Below the pieces are notes generated by a model. The model was not told the origin of the DNA. It did not search any database and worked only from the letters and a program-made list of their open reading frames with translations. Of a stretch of DNA of 64,000 nt, positions 36,125 through 48,033 are shown piece after piece. The DNA is taken from the NCBI RefSeq assembly GCF_001039355.2, contig NW_019775873.1, positions 119,824 to 183,823 of the forward strand, written 5' to 3'. Both the position numbers and the translations under genes were made by a program. Each line of letters starts with the position of its first letter. Within the stretch, counting starts at the first letter, position 1. The stretch is from Lingula anatina (taxonomy: Eukaryota; Brachiopoda; Lingulata; Lingulida; Lingulidae).

Positions 36125-37131
36125 CTTCGCACTGTAGAAGGACAATGAAGGACAATGAAGTGTACGTAAAAGGTCTGTAATGTTATTAAGAGACAACTAA
36201 TTGTCTCGTGGTACAGACTACTTTCTGACCTCTGATTTGATGGTATTCTACGCCGTATCTCTGACCTTACACGGAGATGATATTTACACGTTGCATGGCA
36301 GTTGTACCTTAGGACTTTCAATGAGGTTGTATCGCAAGGTAAGTCCGTCGCGCATCAGTCTGAACAAAGTGCATTTCGGAAAGAAGGAAAATGAGAATTA
36401 GGCAATTACAGCCTCGTGCGTGGACAATTCAGTCTTATTGTCATCTCTGTTGGACAGTTATATCTAATAAATGGAATACGGTTCATCGACTGTTGCAGTA
36501 TTTGCCTCTATTGGTTGAGGTGACACAGCAGATACAGCTTGTGGTATAGATACAATATCGTTATCAGCCACAGGTAAACATACAGATTTGAGGCACGAAG
36601 CCCATGTCAGACCTAAATTAAGAAGGGCTAGAACATACTTTTGTGTTGATTTCAAAACGGAAAACTCTAAAAAATTGAAAGTTCTTTGAAGTCTATATTT
36701 AAATTCGAATTTCGTGTTTTAGCAGAATTAGAAATAGAGCATTATGCATATAGGACTAGGTTATATTCTTTGGTTGTTAAAGGGCTTAATACTTCTGCTA
36801 GTGTTAATTTCAGTTGATTAAGGAAATTGTATTCTATTAGTGACCTGTATGCATATTTATTCTAATTTAGATCTTTAAATGTGAAGTATAGTCTACCACT
36901 GCGACAAAAAAGCAAAACATATTTAAATTACTGATATTTATTTTCACGTATATTCTCAAACATTATATAGAGATATTGGGTACGTACACACTTCTTTGCT
37001 GTCAAAAAACATTTCCTCTCTACAATCTATAATTTAACATCAAAAACATTATCTCTTTAATCATTATAGAACATTCTGGGAATTATCAAATGTCTTTAAA
37101 TCTGCCATCACCCACGAGCATTACAAGATTT
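36125..37131. other. Intergenic region between the two GH31 genes
   Basis: Upstream of copy 1 and downstream of copy 2 (both minus). A minus-strand AATAAA (TTTATT at 36937-36942) fits the 3' end of copy 2. A 63-codon minus frame at 36464-36655 has no recognisable features. Promoter elements of copy 1 were not identified. Confidence 0.4.
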
Positions 37132-40100
37132 TTAGTTTACTAAAGTGTATTTCATACTGAAAGTACGTCCACTCGGTGCATTTGCACCGTACCCGTGGCA
37201 AGACGGAGAGCTGCGTACCCATAGCACGCTTTTCACTGTGTCATAGGTATAAGCACACGCGGGTTCTGATTTTATATCAACAGACACCAAGGCAGTCCAG
37301 TTTTTAACTTGCGTGTACCCATTCACCACGGCGTTATTAGCCAGTGAATTGGCGATCTGAAATATCATCAGACGGTTTACAGGATCCTCGATATGAACGG
37401 TGGCGGTTAAAGTCTTGTTCTGGGGGTTAGATGTTGGATACATGGAAACTGTGGTGCCGTCCCACGCCTCCCCAGTCGCACCAAAGGTTGCGTTGGGCCA
37501 CACCCACCAGTGGAAAAGGTCGGACCTGTCGCTGTAAGACGTTGCTCGAGGGTCTGCTGATTTTCCTAGTGTCCATACGCTTGGGTCGAGGGTTGGGACT
37601 GCAGAACCTTCAGGCAGAAACAAAGACAATACATTAAACGATGGCATAAAACTTATTTTCAATTTGTATTTTAAGACTGTTTGATATCCTTAAATATTCT
37701 TGAGTCCTACAGAAAATGTTGCGTACATTAAAAGATGAACGGTCTTTAATGACATAACACTTGATATATAATAGATAAAATTTTCACGCCTTTTACGAAG
37801 GAAGACAATGTGTCATACCTGCTCTGACAAATAGTGGAGTCACCTCTAAAGGTGCGTTCACATGTTTGGTCTGGCTACCTTGCAATAAAGGCCCAGCTCC
37901 TATACGGAAGCGTCCGTCTGTGGCTTTATCGTACTCGGCAGCGTGATTGAAGTCGATCCATTCAGTTTGCGCCGGGGCCATGCTAGTGTCCTGTGGCAGA
38001 TACACGTCTTGGGAAGTATCCCCTTTTTTTAGAACCGGTGCCACCAAGAAGGCTGGTCCAAACATGAACTGTTGGTCTTGTTTTACTGCTGTTTGGTCAT
38101 TTGGAAAACTAATTATATGATGTCTCATTATTGGTATCCCAACCCGCCTTGATATATGTGCTTGGGTGTAGATGTATGGGAAAAGCGCCATTCGAAGTTT
38201 ACACTGTTTCCTCCATGCAAATTCTCCTTCGGGCCAGTCAAAGATCTGTGACTTCGGTTGCCCAGCCAGAGAGCCCCCGCCATCCTGTGCTCTCATTATC
38301 CCGGAAAAAGTACCAACCTGTGACCAGCGTATCCACAACTCCAAACTAGGTGGGACAATCCACGCATACCCTCCGATGTCGGATCCTATGAATGGAAATC
38401 CCGAGAGGCTTCCGCTCAGCATGGCATGCACTTGAGCGGGAAGACCAGAGTCCTGGGACCAATCGGACATAGGGTCCCCAGTCCAGTGGGCCCAGCTAAC
38501 TGCACCCGATCCTGTGTATCCGGATCGGCAAAAGAAGATATACGGCGGAGCGTAGTCATCCTTGGGATCGGTGTCGATAGAATCGAAGAATGTCTTCACT
38601 GCGCTTTCGTACAGTATTGGGTAATTGTTATGAATTTGCCTACCCATCAGGCCGTTATTAAAGCTACATTCAGGGTCAATATTTTCCCCATAGTCTGTCA
38701 TGAAGCCGGAGTAACCCATGTCAATCGATTCCTTTAGTTGGTTTCCGTACCATGCTACGGCTCCAGGAGCCGTAAAATCCAACACGGCAGCCTTTAGGAC
38801 GATAGAACTCACTGTCCGGAAGGCAATTATATCTGTCTTTCCGTTGAACTTCACAAAGTATCCCTTCTTTTCGGCATCTTCGAATACAGGATTGTAGTTC
38901 GTGACTACTCTTGTGTTGTAGTAGGCAAGAGGATTGACACCGAGTTTTTTCAAAGCTTTGTTTCTTGACAGAATTGCACTTTCTTGTCCTCTTTGCTGTC
39001 CAAGGGGCAAGAATTGTACTTCGTCGTATTCGATGCTATACGGAATGTCCCTTTTCAGTAAGATATTCGCAGCATCGATTGATCTATTTGTGCCATTTAT
39101 ACGGAGAGCATCGGCAGCTGTGATCCAGACGCCGAATTCATAGGGAGGGGGTATGAGAGACCGACCCGTGGAATGAGTGTAAGCACGAACAACGGACGCT
39201 GCATCACCAATGTAAACGACGAGATCCAGCAAAGTGTCTTCAACTTCTACTAAATACCCCTCTTTATGTGTTTTGCACATGTCCCAGTTTGAGCGAAGAG
39301 AGGTATTCATGTATATGCCATATCCTGAGGAGGATACAAAGTAAGGGGATGGTGAATAGGTCTGTGTCGGATTCATATCAGGTAAACGATTTTTTGGAAA
39401 GATTGTAAACCCCCAGCCCCCGCCTTCAGCCCATGAGTACACATATTGTCCTCTTTGGTTTACAGCGTTGTATCGGACACCGAACCCGTAATACCCCTCG
39501 TTTTCCTTTGCTAAAAACCCAATGCTCGTGCGCAGTTGGCCAGACAACGTGCATATTGACATAAATGTTTCTTCTATGTTTTGCTTCGGATATGGAATAA
39601 AATCGATGATCAGTTTGCCAGCTTTATCGAGAACTTCCATGCAAATGTTGCAAATAGTAGCAGTGGGATTACCATGTGTGCAAAAATGTACTTTCTCGCA
39701 AATTTCTTTCGCGGTTAAATTCTGGATCAGCAATCCGTAGACGACATCGCCCACGGCTTTCATGCTATTTAGGCATAAGGGATTGTCAGGTTCTGGCACA
39801 ACTCTAGAACCACTCTTATCGAACAGCTCCGCCTTTAACATCACCTGATTCTCTGTCACATTACCTACGACAAATCCAATGGTGTGCCCCTCAGATGAAT
39901 TTGTCCCTAGTCTTAAAAACGCTTGAGTCTTGTCCTGGGATAGATTCCAAGATATAAGACTGTTCACTACCATTCGATCTATCTGGTGCATGAAGCGCCA
40001 CGAATACCCATTATAAATATGGGGTTCCATTCCTAACCACTTTGACACCCCCAGTGTACCCCACTGGTCTGGTACACTTAGGAGCACGGTCCTGGTGACA

Positions 40101-40533
40101 CCTTGTGTAGAGAACTCAATAGTAAGCTGCCATGTATCTTTGCTTAATTTCACTGTTAGATGCCCACCGGAGATGACCATGTCATTGTTTTGAAGGCTGC
40201 ATGACAATATTTCGTATTTGCCATTAACGCTATTGCTTGATGCTATGCTTAGGGCTATTAACACTGCGTGGCAGGCAATGGCGACCTGAAATGAACGAAT
40301 GAGACTATAAAAAGCATGAATGATATTAATCACTTTTATAGCAATATTGAAATATAATAACTTTAACAATTTTGGATCATTAAACCATATTAACCATTTT
40401 GTAAAATATAGTGGAATTATGTAACTTTGATAATATGTTAAGATTATAAGATTTAATTTAATAAGAAATATTAAAAAATGTAACAAATATACTATAGACT
40501 AAAAACACGTACCCAAAATTTAGTTAACGCCAT
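37132..40533 (-). CDS. Secreted GH31 glycosidase with swaposin-like insert, copy 2
   Basis: Complement exons 40533-40513, 40285-37819 and 37607-37132 join in frame to 987 residues with intron positions matching copy 1. The 21 bp first exon gives MALTKFW and exon 2 goes on VAIACHAVLIALSIASSNS, a convincing signal peptide. An open frame running further upstream of exon 2 to 40486 is intron read-through: it crosses a ttcatttcag acceptor. GH31 markers: EGYYGFGVRYNAVNQRG, nucleophile Asp538 in FMTDYGEN, acid/base Asp611 in HWTGDPMSDW, GSDIGGY. The six insert cysteines are at 178, 203, 209, 219, 222 and 252. Protein identity to copy 1 is substantial but clearly below allelic level, so this is an older tandem duplication with both catalytic Asp kept. 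Substrate unknown. Confidence 0.92.
39551..39775 (-). other. Swaposin-like segment in GH31 copy 2
   Basis: Same Cys spacing as in copy 1 (C-x24-C-x5-C-x9-C-x2-C-x29-C). The key words are GLLIQNLTAKEICEKVHFC, then CNICMEVLDKAGKLI and NIEETFMSIC. Conservation of all six Cys between two diverged paralogues supports a folded, disulfide-linked module. Confidence 0.62.
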
Positions 40534-41176
40534 ATTCCTCCCTCTAATCACTCTTTGGTTACATGCAATATCATTAACCGACAGAAAGGTCCATATATAA
40601 ATAATATCTGTTAATAAGGTCAGTGCACTAAATATTTAGTACATTTTGTGCGACGGAATGTATTCACTGCTAGGGCTGACCATTGTAATCAACGTTGATA
40701 ATACACCATGCGTTTGGAACTTGTACATCATATGATACCTAAATATAGAGCATTGTTGAACCAACTCTAGTGCTATTATCTTCATGTTTTCACTGGTGTC
40801 GACGTAATGAGTTAGTACAATTAATAAGTTATTTTTATAAACAGTCTTTTTTGCACCCTAATATGTCTTCTTTCTTATTTTTATTATTTTTTCTATCTTC
40901 AGCGATACTCTATGCTTATTTTGCATTTAATTTCATAATTTACTTGTCTGTGCTTGTCTTTTTGTCATTTATTTATTTATTTATTAGCACTATTAATTTT
41001 TTGCTTGCGTTTTATTTATTTATTTATTTTTATTCTTCTTCTATCAATTCAACAAAGTCTTCTTTTAGTAGTTTATTCCTTTTTGCTGACTGAAAGAAAA
41101 AACGGTATCAGAGTTTTTCACCAAGTTCTTAACTCTACGGCAAGGCTGAGTATAGAATAAAAAAAAACGCATAGAN

Positions 41177-42560
41177 AGAGACCGACCCGTGGAATGAGTG
41201 TAAGCACGAACAACGGACGCTGCATCACCAATGTAAACGACGAGATCCAGCAAAGTGTCTTCAACTTCTACTAAATACCCCTCTTTATGTGTTTTGCACA
41301 TGTCCCAGTTTGAGCGAAGAGAGGTATTCATGTATATGCCATATCCTGAGGAGGATACAAAGTAAGGGGATGGTGAATAGGTCTGTGTCGGATTCATATC
41401 AGGTAAACGATTTTTTGGAAAGATTGTAAACCCCCAGCCCCCGCCTTCAGCCCATGAGTACACATATTGTCCTCTTTGGTTTACAGCGTTGTATCGGACA
41501 CCGAACCCGTAATACCCCTCGTTTTCCTTTGCTAAAAACCCAATGCTCGTGCGCAGTTGGCCAGACAACGTGCATATTGACATAAATGTTTCTTCTATGT
41601 TTTGCTTCGGATATGGAATAAAATCGATGATCAGTTTGCCAGCTTTATCGAGAACTTCCATGCAAATGTTGCAAATAGTAGCAGTGGGATTACCATGTGT
41701 GCAAAAATGTACTTTCTCGCAAATTTCTTTCGCGGTTAAATTCTGGATCAGCAATCCGTAGACGACATCGCCCACGGCTTTCATGCTATTTAGGCATAAG
41801 GGATTGTCAGGTTCTGGCACAACTCTAGAACCACTCTTATCGAACAGCTCCGCCTTTAACATCACCTGATTCTCTGTCACATTACCTACGACAAATCCAA
41901 TGGTGTGCCCCTCAGATGAATTTGTCCCTAGTCTTAAAAACGCTTGAGTCTTGTCCTCGGATAGATTCCAAGATATAAGACTGTTCACTACCATTCGATC
42001 TATCTGGTGCATGAAGCGCCACGAATACCCATTATAAATATGGGGTTCCATTCCTAACCACTTTGACACCCCCAGTGTACCCCACTGGTCTGGTACACTT
42101 AGGAGCACGGTCCTGGTGACACCTTGTGTAGAGAACTCAATAGTAAGCTGCCATGTATCTTTGCTTAATTTCACTGTTAGATGCCCACCGGAGATGACCA
42201 TGTCATTGTTTTGAAGGCTGCATGACAATATTTCGTATTTGCCATTCACGCTATTGCTTGATGCTATGTTTAGGGCTATTAACACTGCGTGGCAGGCAAT
42301 GGCGACCTGAAATGAACGAATGAGACTAACCACTATAAAAGCATGAATGATATTAATCACTTTTATAGCAATATTGAAATATAATAACTTTAACAATTTT
42401 GGATCATTAAACCATATTAACCATTTTGTAAAATATAGTGGAATTATGTAACTTTGATAATATGTTAAGATTATAAGATTTAATTTAATAAGAAATATTA
42501 AAAAATGTAACAAATATACTATAGACTAAAAACACGTACCCAAAATTTAGTTAACGCCAT
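41177..42560 (-). pseudogene. Truncated third GH31 copy (assembly duplicate of copy 2)
   Basis: Complement 42560-42540 (first exon, MALTKFW) and 42306-41177 (start of exon 2) match copy 2 almost base for base, including the signal peptide and the insert (41572-41796). There are only a few amino-acid changes, for example Ser to Asn in the signal peptide and Gln to Glu in the NLSQDKTQ segment. The reading stops at the N, inside the N-terminal beta-sandwich, so the catalytic barrel is absent. It is not a real third gene but the other allele of the copy 2 5' end. Confidence 0.85.
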
Positions 42561-43210
42561 ATTCCTCCCTCTAATCACTCTTTGGTTACATGCAATATCA
42601 TTAACCGACAGAAAGGTCCATATATAAATAATATCTGTTAATAAGGTCAGTGCACTAAATATTTAGTACATTTTGTGCGACGGAATGTATTCACTGCTAG
42701 GGCTGACCATTGTAATCAACGTTGATAATACACCATGCGTTTGGAACTTGTACATCATATGATACCTAAATATAGAGCATTGTTGAACCAACTCTAGTGC
42801 TATTATCTTCATGTTTTCACTGGTGTCGACGTAATGAGTTAGTACAATTAATACGTTATTTTTATAAACAGTCTTTTTTGCACCCTAATATGTCTTCTTT
42901 CTTATTTTTATTATTTTTTCTATCTTCAGCGATACTCTATGCTTATTTTGCATTTAATTTCATAATTTACTTGTCTGTGCTTGTCTTTTTGTCATTTATT
43001 AATTTATTAGCACTATTAATTTTTTGGTTGCGTTTTATTTATTTATTTTTATTCTTCTTCTATCAATTCAACAAAGTCTTCTTTTAGTAGTTTATTCCTT
43101 CTTGCTGACTGAAAGAAAAACGGTATCAGAGCTTTTTCACCAAGTTCTTAACTCTACGGCAAGGCTTAGTATAGAATAAAAAAAACGCATAGACTTCCCC
43201 TCTGAAGCCC

Positions 43211-43233
43211 GGTTTTTTTTTTCTTTTTTTTTT
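43211..43233. repeat. Poly-T tract at the start of the 4.1 kb duplicated block
   Basis: gg followed by a T run broken by one C. The duplicated block begins directly after it at 43234. Confidence 0.7.
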
Positions 43234-43833
43234 ACTGACATAATGAAGAGCAATGCAATCATTCCATTTGATACTATAATCTTTATTGCTTAAAATGATC
43301 GTTAACATTTTAATTGTTGAGACTGTAATCGTGGGGTTGCTTCAGACATGGATATTTCTGTATTGTTCAGTAATTGATGTATTGATAAGATGGATTTATT
43401 TAATGTATCCCAATCAATCTTCAACTTGATAATGCACGGATCTGGAATTAGTTTACATAACCTCAGACGTAACAACGTTAACTCCGGTGTAGTTTATTCA
43501 CATACATTGTACTCAGGTCTAACATTCACAAAAATGTTCATTTTCATAAACGTAAAATAAATCATAAAAATGCCATAGTTGAACAACATTTCATAGTCTT
43601 CTTCTATCAATGATTATCAGTCTTCGTTCAAGCTGTTTCAAAATTTTATCAAAAAAGAAATATTTGAAAATATTAATTCCCGTGAAAATTTCTTTTAAAA
43701 CGTAACACTTACAAACAGTTATAAAAATTATCACGTCTGTACTTGCTTGTTATAGTTTACATCCTTTCCACATTTTCAGTGAATGCATTTAGCCGTGGAT
43801 ATAAATTTATTACCAAGACAATATTGATATCGC

Positions 43834-43907
43834 AGGTGGCCTACTAGTTGGTTAAAACGCCTGTGTAATAAACAGGAGAACCTGAGTTCGACTCTCAGCA
43901 AGGCTTT
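43834..43907 (+). pseudogene. tRNA-like sequence (tRNA pseudogene or SINE head), allele 1
   Basis: It has a box A (tggcctactagttgg), a perfect 5 bp anticodon stem (cctgt/acagg) with a 7-base loop gtaataa that would give an AAT anticodon, and a perfect T-arm (ctgag ttcgact ctcag, containing box B gagttcgactc). The acceptor ends do not pair (ggtggcc against caaggct) and the D-arm is irregular, so a working tRNA is unlikely. Confidence 0.5.
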
Positions 43908-44365
43908 GACAAGAACTTTTTTCTTCATTTCAGAATCATTCCAGTAACACTGTGCAATTATCTGTTACAACGCACAAATAGTCCAGACGATGAATGGTAC
44001 CAAGGACGACCCCATTCGCACCACGGACACAACGACAAACTCCAAATATGCAGGACTCTAACCAAGACTCCGTCCGATCTTCATGTCGTAACCTTTGATT
44101 ACGTGAACAGACAACGTGTAGTCGGGACAAAAGAAAATTATTTTTGTATTTCACGTCTGAGTTTTGCAGAAACGGGAAACACTGGGGCAAGCATATACAT
44201 TATAGTCATTCTTTTTAAGCTGTCACTATGCCAGTATGTTCTATTAAGTGATTAACAATCTCACTGAGTCCTTATTGTGCAATGTAAATCTAATTGTTGT
44301 AACATTTTATTAGACGTAGATGTTTATTGTTAGAATTTATCTATCGATCTCATTGCTTTAAAGTT

Positions 44366-44457
44366 TATCGTATTTTTATTTTGCTAAGCGTTCTTAGATA
44401 TTGGACAAAGTTTTTCGTATTTTTGTTTTGCTAAGCGTTTTTAGACATCGGACATAA
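44366..44457. repeat. 45 bp tandem duplication present in one allele only
   Basis: The unit tatcgtatttttattttgct aagcgttcttagatattgga is followed by a second copy starting tttttcgtatttttgttttg. The allelic copy near 48488-48537 has a single unit. Confidence 0.7.
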
Positions 44458-47400
44458 TGATAAGAGATTTCTCGACCGTTATTTAAAATCACAGAACCCA
44501 CAACAAACGTCCCCGATGCTAAAAATAAGGGCATATTGAATAAAAATGCAATTTGTATGTAAAAGCATAATTTTATCATTGTAAATAATGTCACATTGAT
44601 ACATCATATCATTTTTTTTCATTTGTGTTTGCGTGTAATAGCAGATTTAACGAAATTGTGTTTATACTTGGAAAGGTACTGAACTAATTTTTATTTTCTA
44701 GTGCATCAATGTATAAAACAAAATTAAAAAATTACTTCAGCAAATCAAGCTCTCGATAAGTTTAAACTTGGTCTTAATATAAATATTCAATACATAATTG
44801 GCAAATTTCTTACTTTTGAAAAATCACCCTTATCTAAATGTACGTGATACAGTTTCTTATTGTGCGTTTATATGTTTGGTATATCTAAAGGGAAAAATCA
44901 CTTCATATCTATGCAGAAAGTTGGTTTTGATCTTTTGAGCTGTTAAGTGAATAGATTTATTTTTATATAGATTCCATATTTATAGTATTCCTATGACCAT
45001 TTTCTCTGAAAGTTTGTAACCATATTTTGTCTCTTTTTGAATATTTAAAGCACGGTGGCAAAAGCTGTTTTTAGGAAAATCATTGTAGTGGTAATGATAG
45101 ATATAAGACTTCGTTTCTTGATAAACATTGTTCTTGTTATTTTAAGCAACACGTGCAAATTTTATGTGTGGAGATTTTCCGTTACTCTAACTCTTCGCTT
45201 GGCATCATCTTAGTGATTAAATAAGTGGCTACGTTAATGTGACCTTACAACTGAGAACAACTGAGAAATTGTTCAAATCGATATGCACAGTTTCCTTGGG
45301 CAAAGACTCATACCTATATTTTTAGCTGATATTTTCATATTTCTCCTTGACTATTTTGTTTGAATGTCTAAATTATTTAATTTATGGAGAACGTATACGG
45401 GATTATGGAGCAAGAAAGAAGTACACTTGACAAACATTTCTTGGGTCCGCATTTTTCCAGAATGTTCGCACTTTCAAAAGCAAAAGCATTTTATATATAA
45501 ACATTTTAATAGGACCAACCCAGTCTTCACTCGGCTCCACAGGAACGTTTACACATAATTTGTATTTTAACTTTGAGTAAAACGTTCTGAGTAAAAGGAA
45601 ACGATTTCTTTATATTACATAAAAGGGGATACAGCATGCCTTTGAACAAGTTCAAGACAATGGAAACCCCATATTCTGCCCTTCAACGATCATTATAATT
45701 CTTTTTTTCAAAGAATGCGTACAATATTATTTTCTTAACTATCACAGGCCTAATTATTTTCAAAGCCCTTTTCTCTCGTTGAACATATTTTCATATTTTG
45801 TGCAGATTTAGCTTTGTGCAATCCTTCACATTTATCACTTTCGATAATTTCATAATCTAGATGTCTCAAAAGAAAATTTTCAGTTTCATTGGGAAACTGT
45901 ATATACAGTTTGTGTAAACACAGTAGCCACTTTTATGCGTGTTAAGATATTTGCCACTACCAGCTAAGGTCAGCTGTCTCTGATTTTTACTTGTTTAATG
46001 TACCCTGAGGTGAAACTGTTCTCATAGTTCTGACTCATTGCATATGATCTTTTGAGAGCATTTCAATTTTAATCCAGGCTGTGATACCTTTTATTGATAA
46101 ATTTATTTTTTAGGAGCTATGTAGCATGTTTTGCTATTTTTTTAAAGAATGTTTGAAAAACAATAAACTGTTCATATTACACCATACATGTGTACATTGT
46201 ACATAACTCTATAAACACTGTATTCTGCTCGGTAGGATTTTAATTAAAAGTATTGTCAGATATTCGAAAAGTAGCAAAAAATAAATTTGCCATGTATAAT
46301 TCAATTCCAAAAAGGAAAAATACACCGAGTTAAGATAAACGCCACAGATAACTATTTCGGAAAAAAGAATAACCCATAAATGCAGCAAAAAATACTTATA
46401 TGTATCAAGGCAACTGAGAAAGTATGTTACAATTTCCCCTATTATTGCCGGTTGCATTATTAAAGATACGCAGGAATTGAGCCGCTGTGAACAGAAATAT
46501 TAACTTGGCTTGATTTGCAATTCTTTAAAAAAATACAATCGGATTGCATTGTCAAGTAAAAGTGCTTTCGCTGAAATACACAAATTTGGGTTCACCACCT
46601 TATTTGCTCTGCCCAACCTAGTTACCGGCAGTAATTTTAAAAACAACTTTATGATAGGTGAAGTATGCGCTGCCACAATGGCCCCTTGAATCAAATCATA
46701 AGTAGGAGATAAGAATGAATGAATGACCAATCAATCAGATTTAACATTGGCGGTGACATCCAGTCTCGGGTGGCAGGGCTCGGGCTACCAGACTTGTCAC
46801 CAGAAAAGATCTACTGCCATTTTCCATACTTAGTTTTTAGTAATACATAAGTGATCCAAAGAACCAGTTGCGTGGAAAGGGTAACCTGTAGTTCAACATG
46901 TGTCTTTGAATTGTAAAATGAACGCGTAGGTAGGTTCAGGCAAAAGCGCCACTAGCCTTGTTTACGGTTTCTCCAAATTTATTAGCCTAACTAGGCTGCG
47001 CCCGGGGAAGTCGTCCAAACCCCCTGTGATGGAGGTGATTTATTCTCTACTTTCCATTTTTGAAGTTATTAGAAATAGATAGTGTTTTATCCTTCCATTT
47101 TTTATTTTCAAATAGACGAATCTGGATCGACCCTAGAGCAAGAAATGATGAATGAATTACTAAAGTTGACTAACTAAAAATACGTCAAATGTCTTTCTGA
47201 AAAAATCGCTATTAACATTAAGAATCTAAAAGTGAATAAATTTGTGTCACTTCAGAAATCTACATATGTCTTCGGGGAAGTTTTTAAGGTTGACATTATA
47301 GAAGACAAGGACACATACAGTCTGGGAAGTAAGAATCTCATAAATTCTGTATTCATTTCTGNACTGACATAATGAAGAGCAATGAAATCATTCCATGTGA

Positions 47401-47963
47401 TACTATAACCTTTATTGCTTAAAATGATCGTTAACATTTTAATTGTTGAGACTGTAATCGTGGAGTTGCTTCAGACATGGATATTTCTGTATTGTTCAGT
47501 AATTGATGTATTGATAAGATGGATTTATTTAATGTATCCCAATCAATCTTCAACTTGATAATACACGGATCTGGAATTAGTTTACATAACCTCAGACGTA
47601 TAACAACGTTAACTCCGGTGTAGTTTATTCACATACATTTTACTCAAGTCTAACATTCACAAAAATGTTCATTTTCATAAACGTAAAATAAATCATAAAA
47701 ATAGCATAGTTGAACAACATTTCATAGTCTTCTTCTATCAATGATTATCAGTCTTCATTCAAGCTGCTTCAAAATTTTATCAAAAAAGAAATATTTGAAA
47801 ATATTAATTCCCGTGAAAATTTCTTTTAAAAATTAACACTTACAAACAGTTAATAAATTATCACGTCTGTACTTGCTTGTTATAGTTTACATCCTTTCCA
47901 CATTTTCAGTGAATGCATTTAGCCGTGGATATAAATTTATTACCAAGACAATATTGATATCGC

Positions 47964-48033
47964 AGGTGGCCTACTAGTTGGTTAAAACGCCTGTGTAATA
48001 AACAGAACCTGAGTTCGACTCTCAGCGAGGCTT
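47964..48033 (+). pseudogene. tRNA-like sequence, allele 2 (damaged)
   Basis: Same sequence as at 43834-43907 but lacking three bases (gga) after aaca, which breaks the anticodon stem. The T-arm is intact. Confidence 0.5.

Larger units (their letters stand above)
39156..43193. repeat. 2 kb duplication around a single N at 41176
   Basis: 39156-41175 and 41177-43193 are nearly identical over exon, intron and intergenic sequence, with scattered substitutions and small indels. The break falls mid-exon at the N. This is the signature of two haplotype contigs whose overlap was not collapsed. Confidence 0.9.

Noticed and set aside
36464-36655. 63-codon minus-strand frame with a weakly hydrophobic start
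   Set aside because: Not a convincing signal peptide and no exon borders; left as chance.
40286-40486. N-terminal extension of GH31 copy 2 (MLHFLIF...)
   Set aside because: It runs through a ttcatttcag acceptor into AT-rich intron. The 21 bp exon at 40513-40533 gives a proper signal peptide in phase.
41065-42513. A third GH31 gene
   Set aside because: Identical at allelic level to copy 2 and cut by an N in mid-exon; treated as an assembly duplicate.
43834-43907. Functional tRNA-Ile(AAT)
   Set aside because: Acceptor stem does not pair and the D-arm is irregular despite good anticodon and T-arms.
43936-44190. 84-codon minus-strand frame found in both 4.1 kb copies (also 48063-48317)
   Set aside because: Several amino-acid-changing differences between alleles, no splice or promoter context, and it overlaps an equally open plus frame.
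46500-46730. 76-codon minus-strand frame kept in both copies (also 50543-50812)
   Set aside because: Conservation reflects recent allelic identity; no motif and no coding signature.
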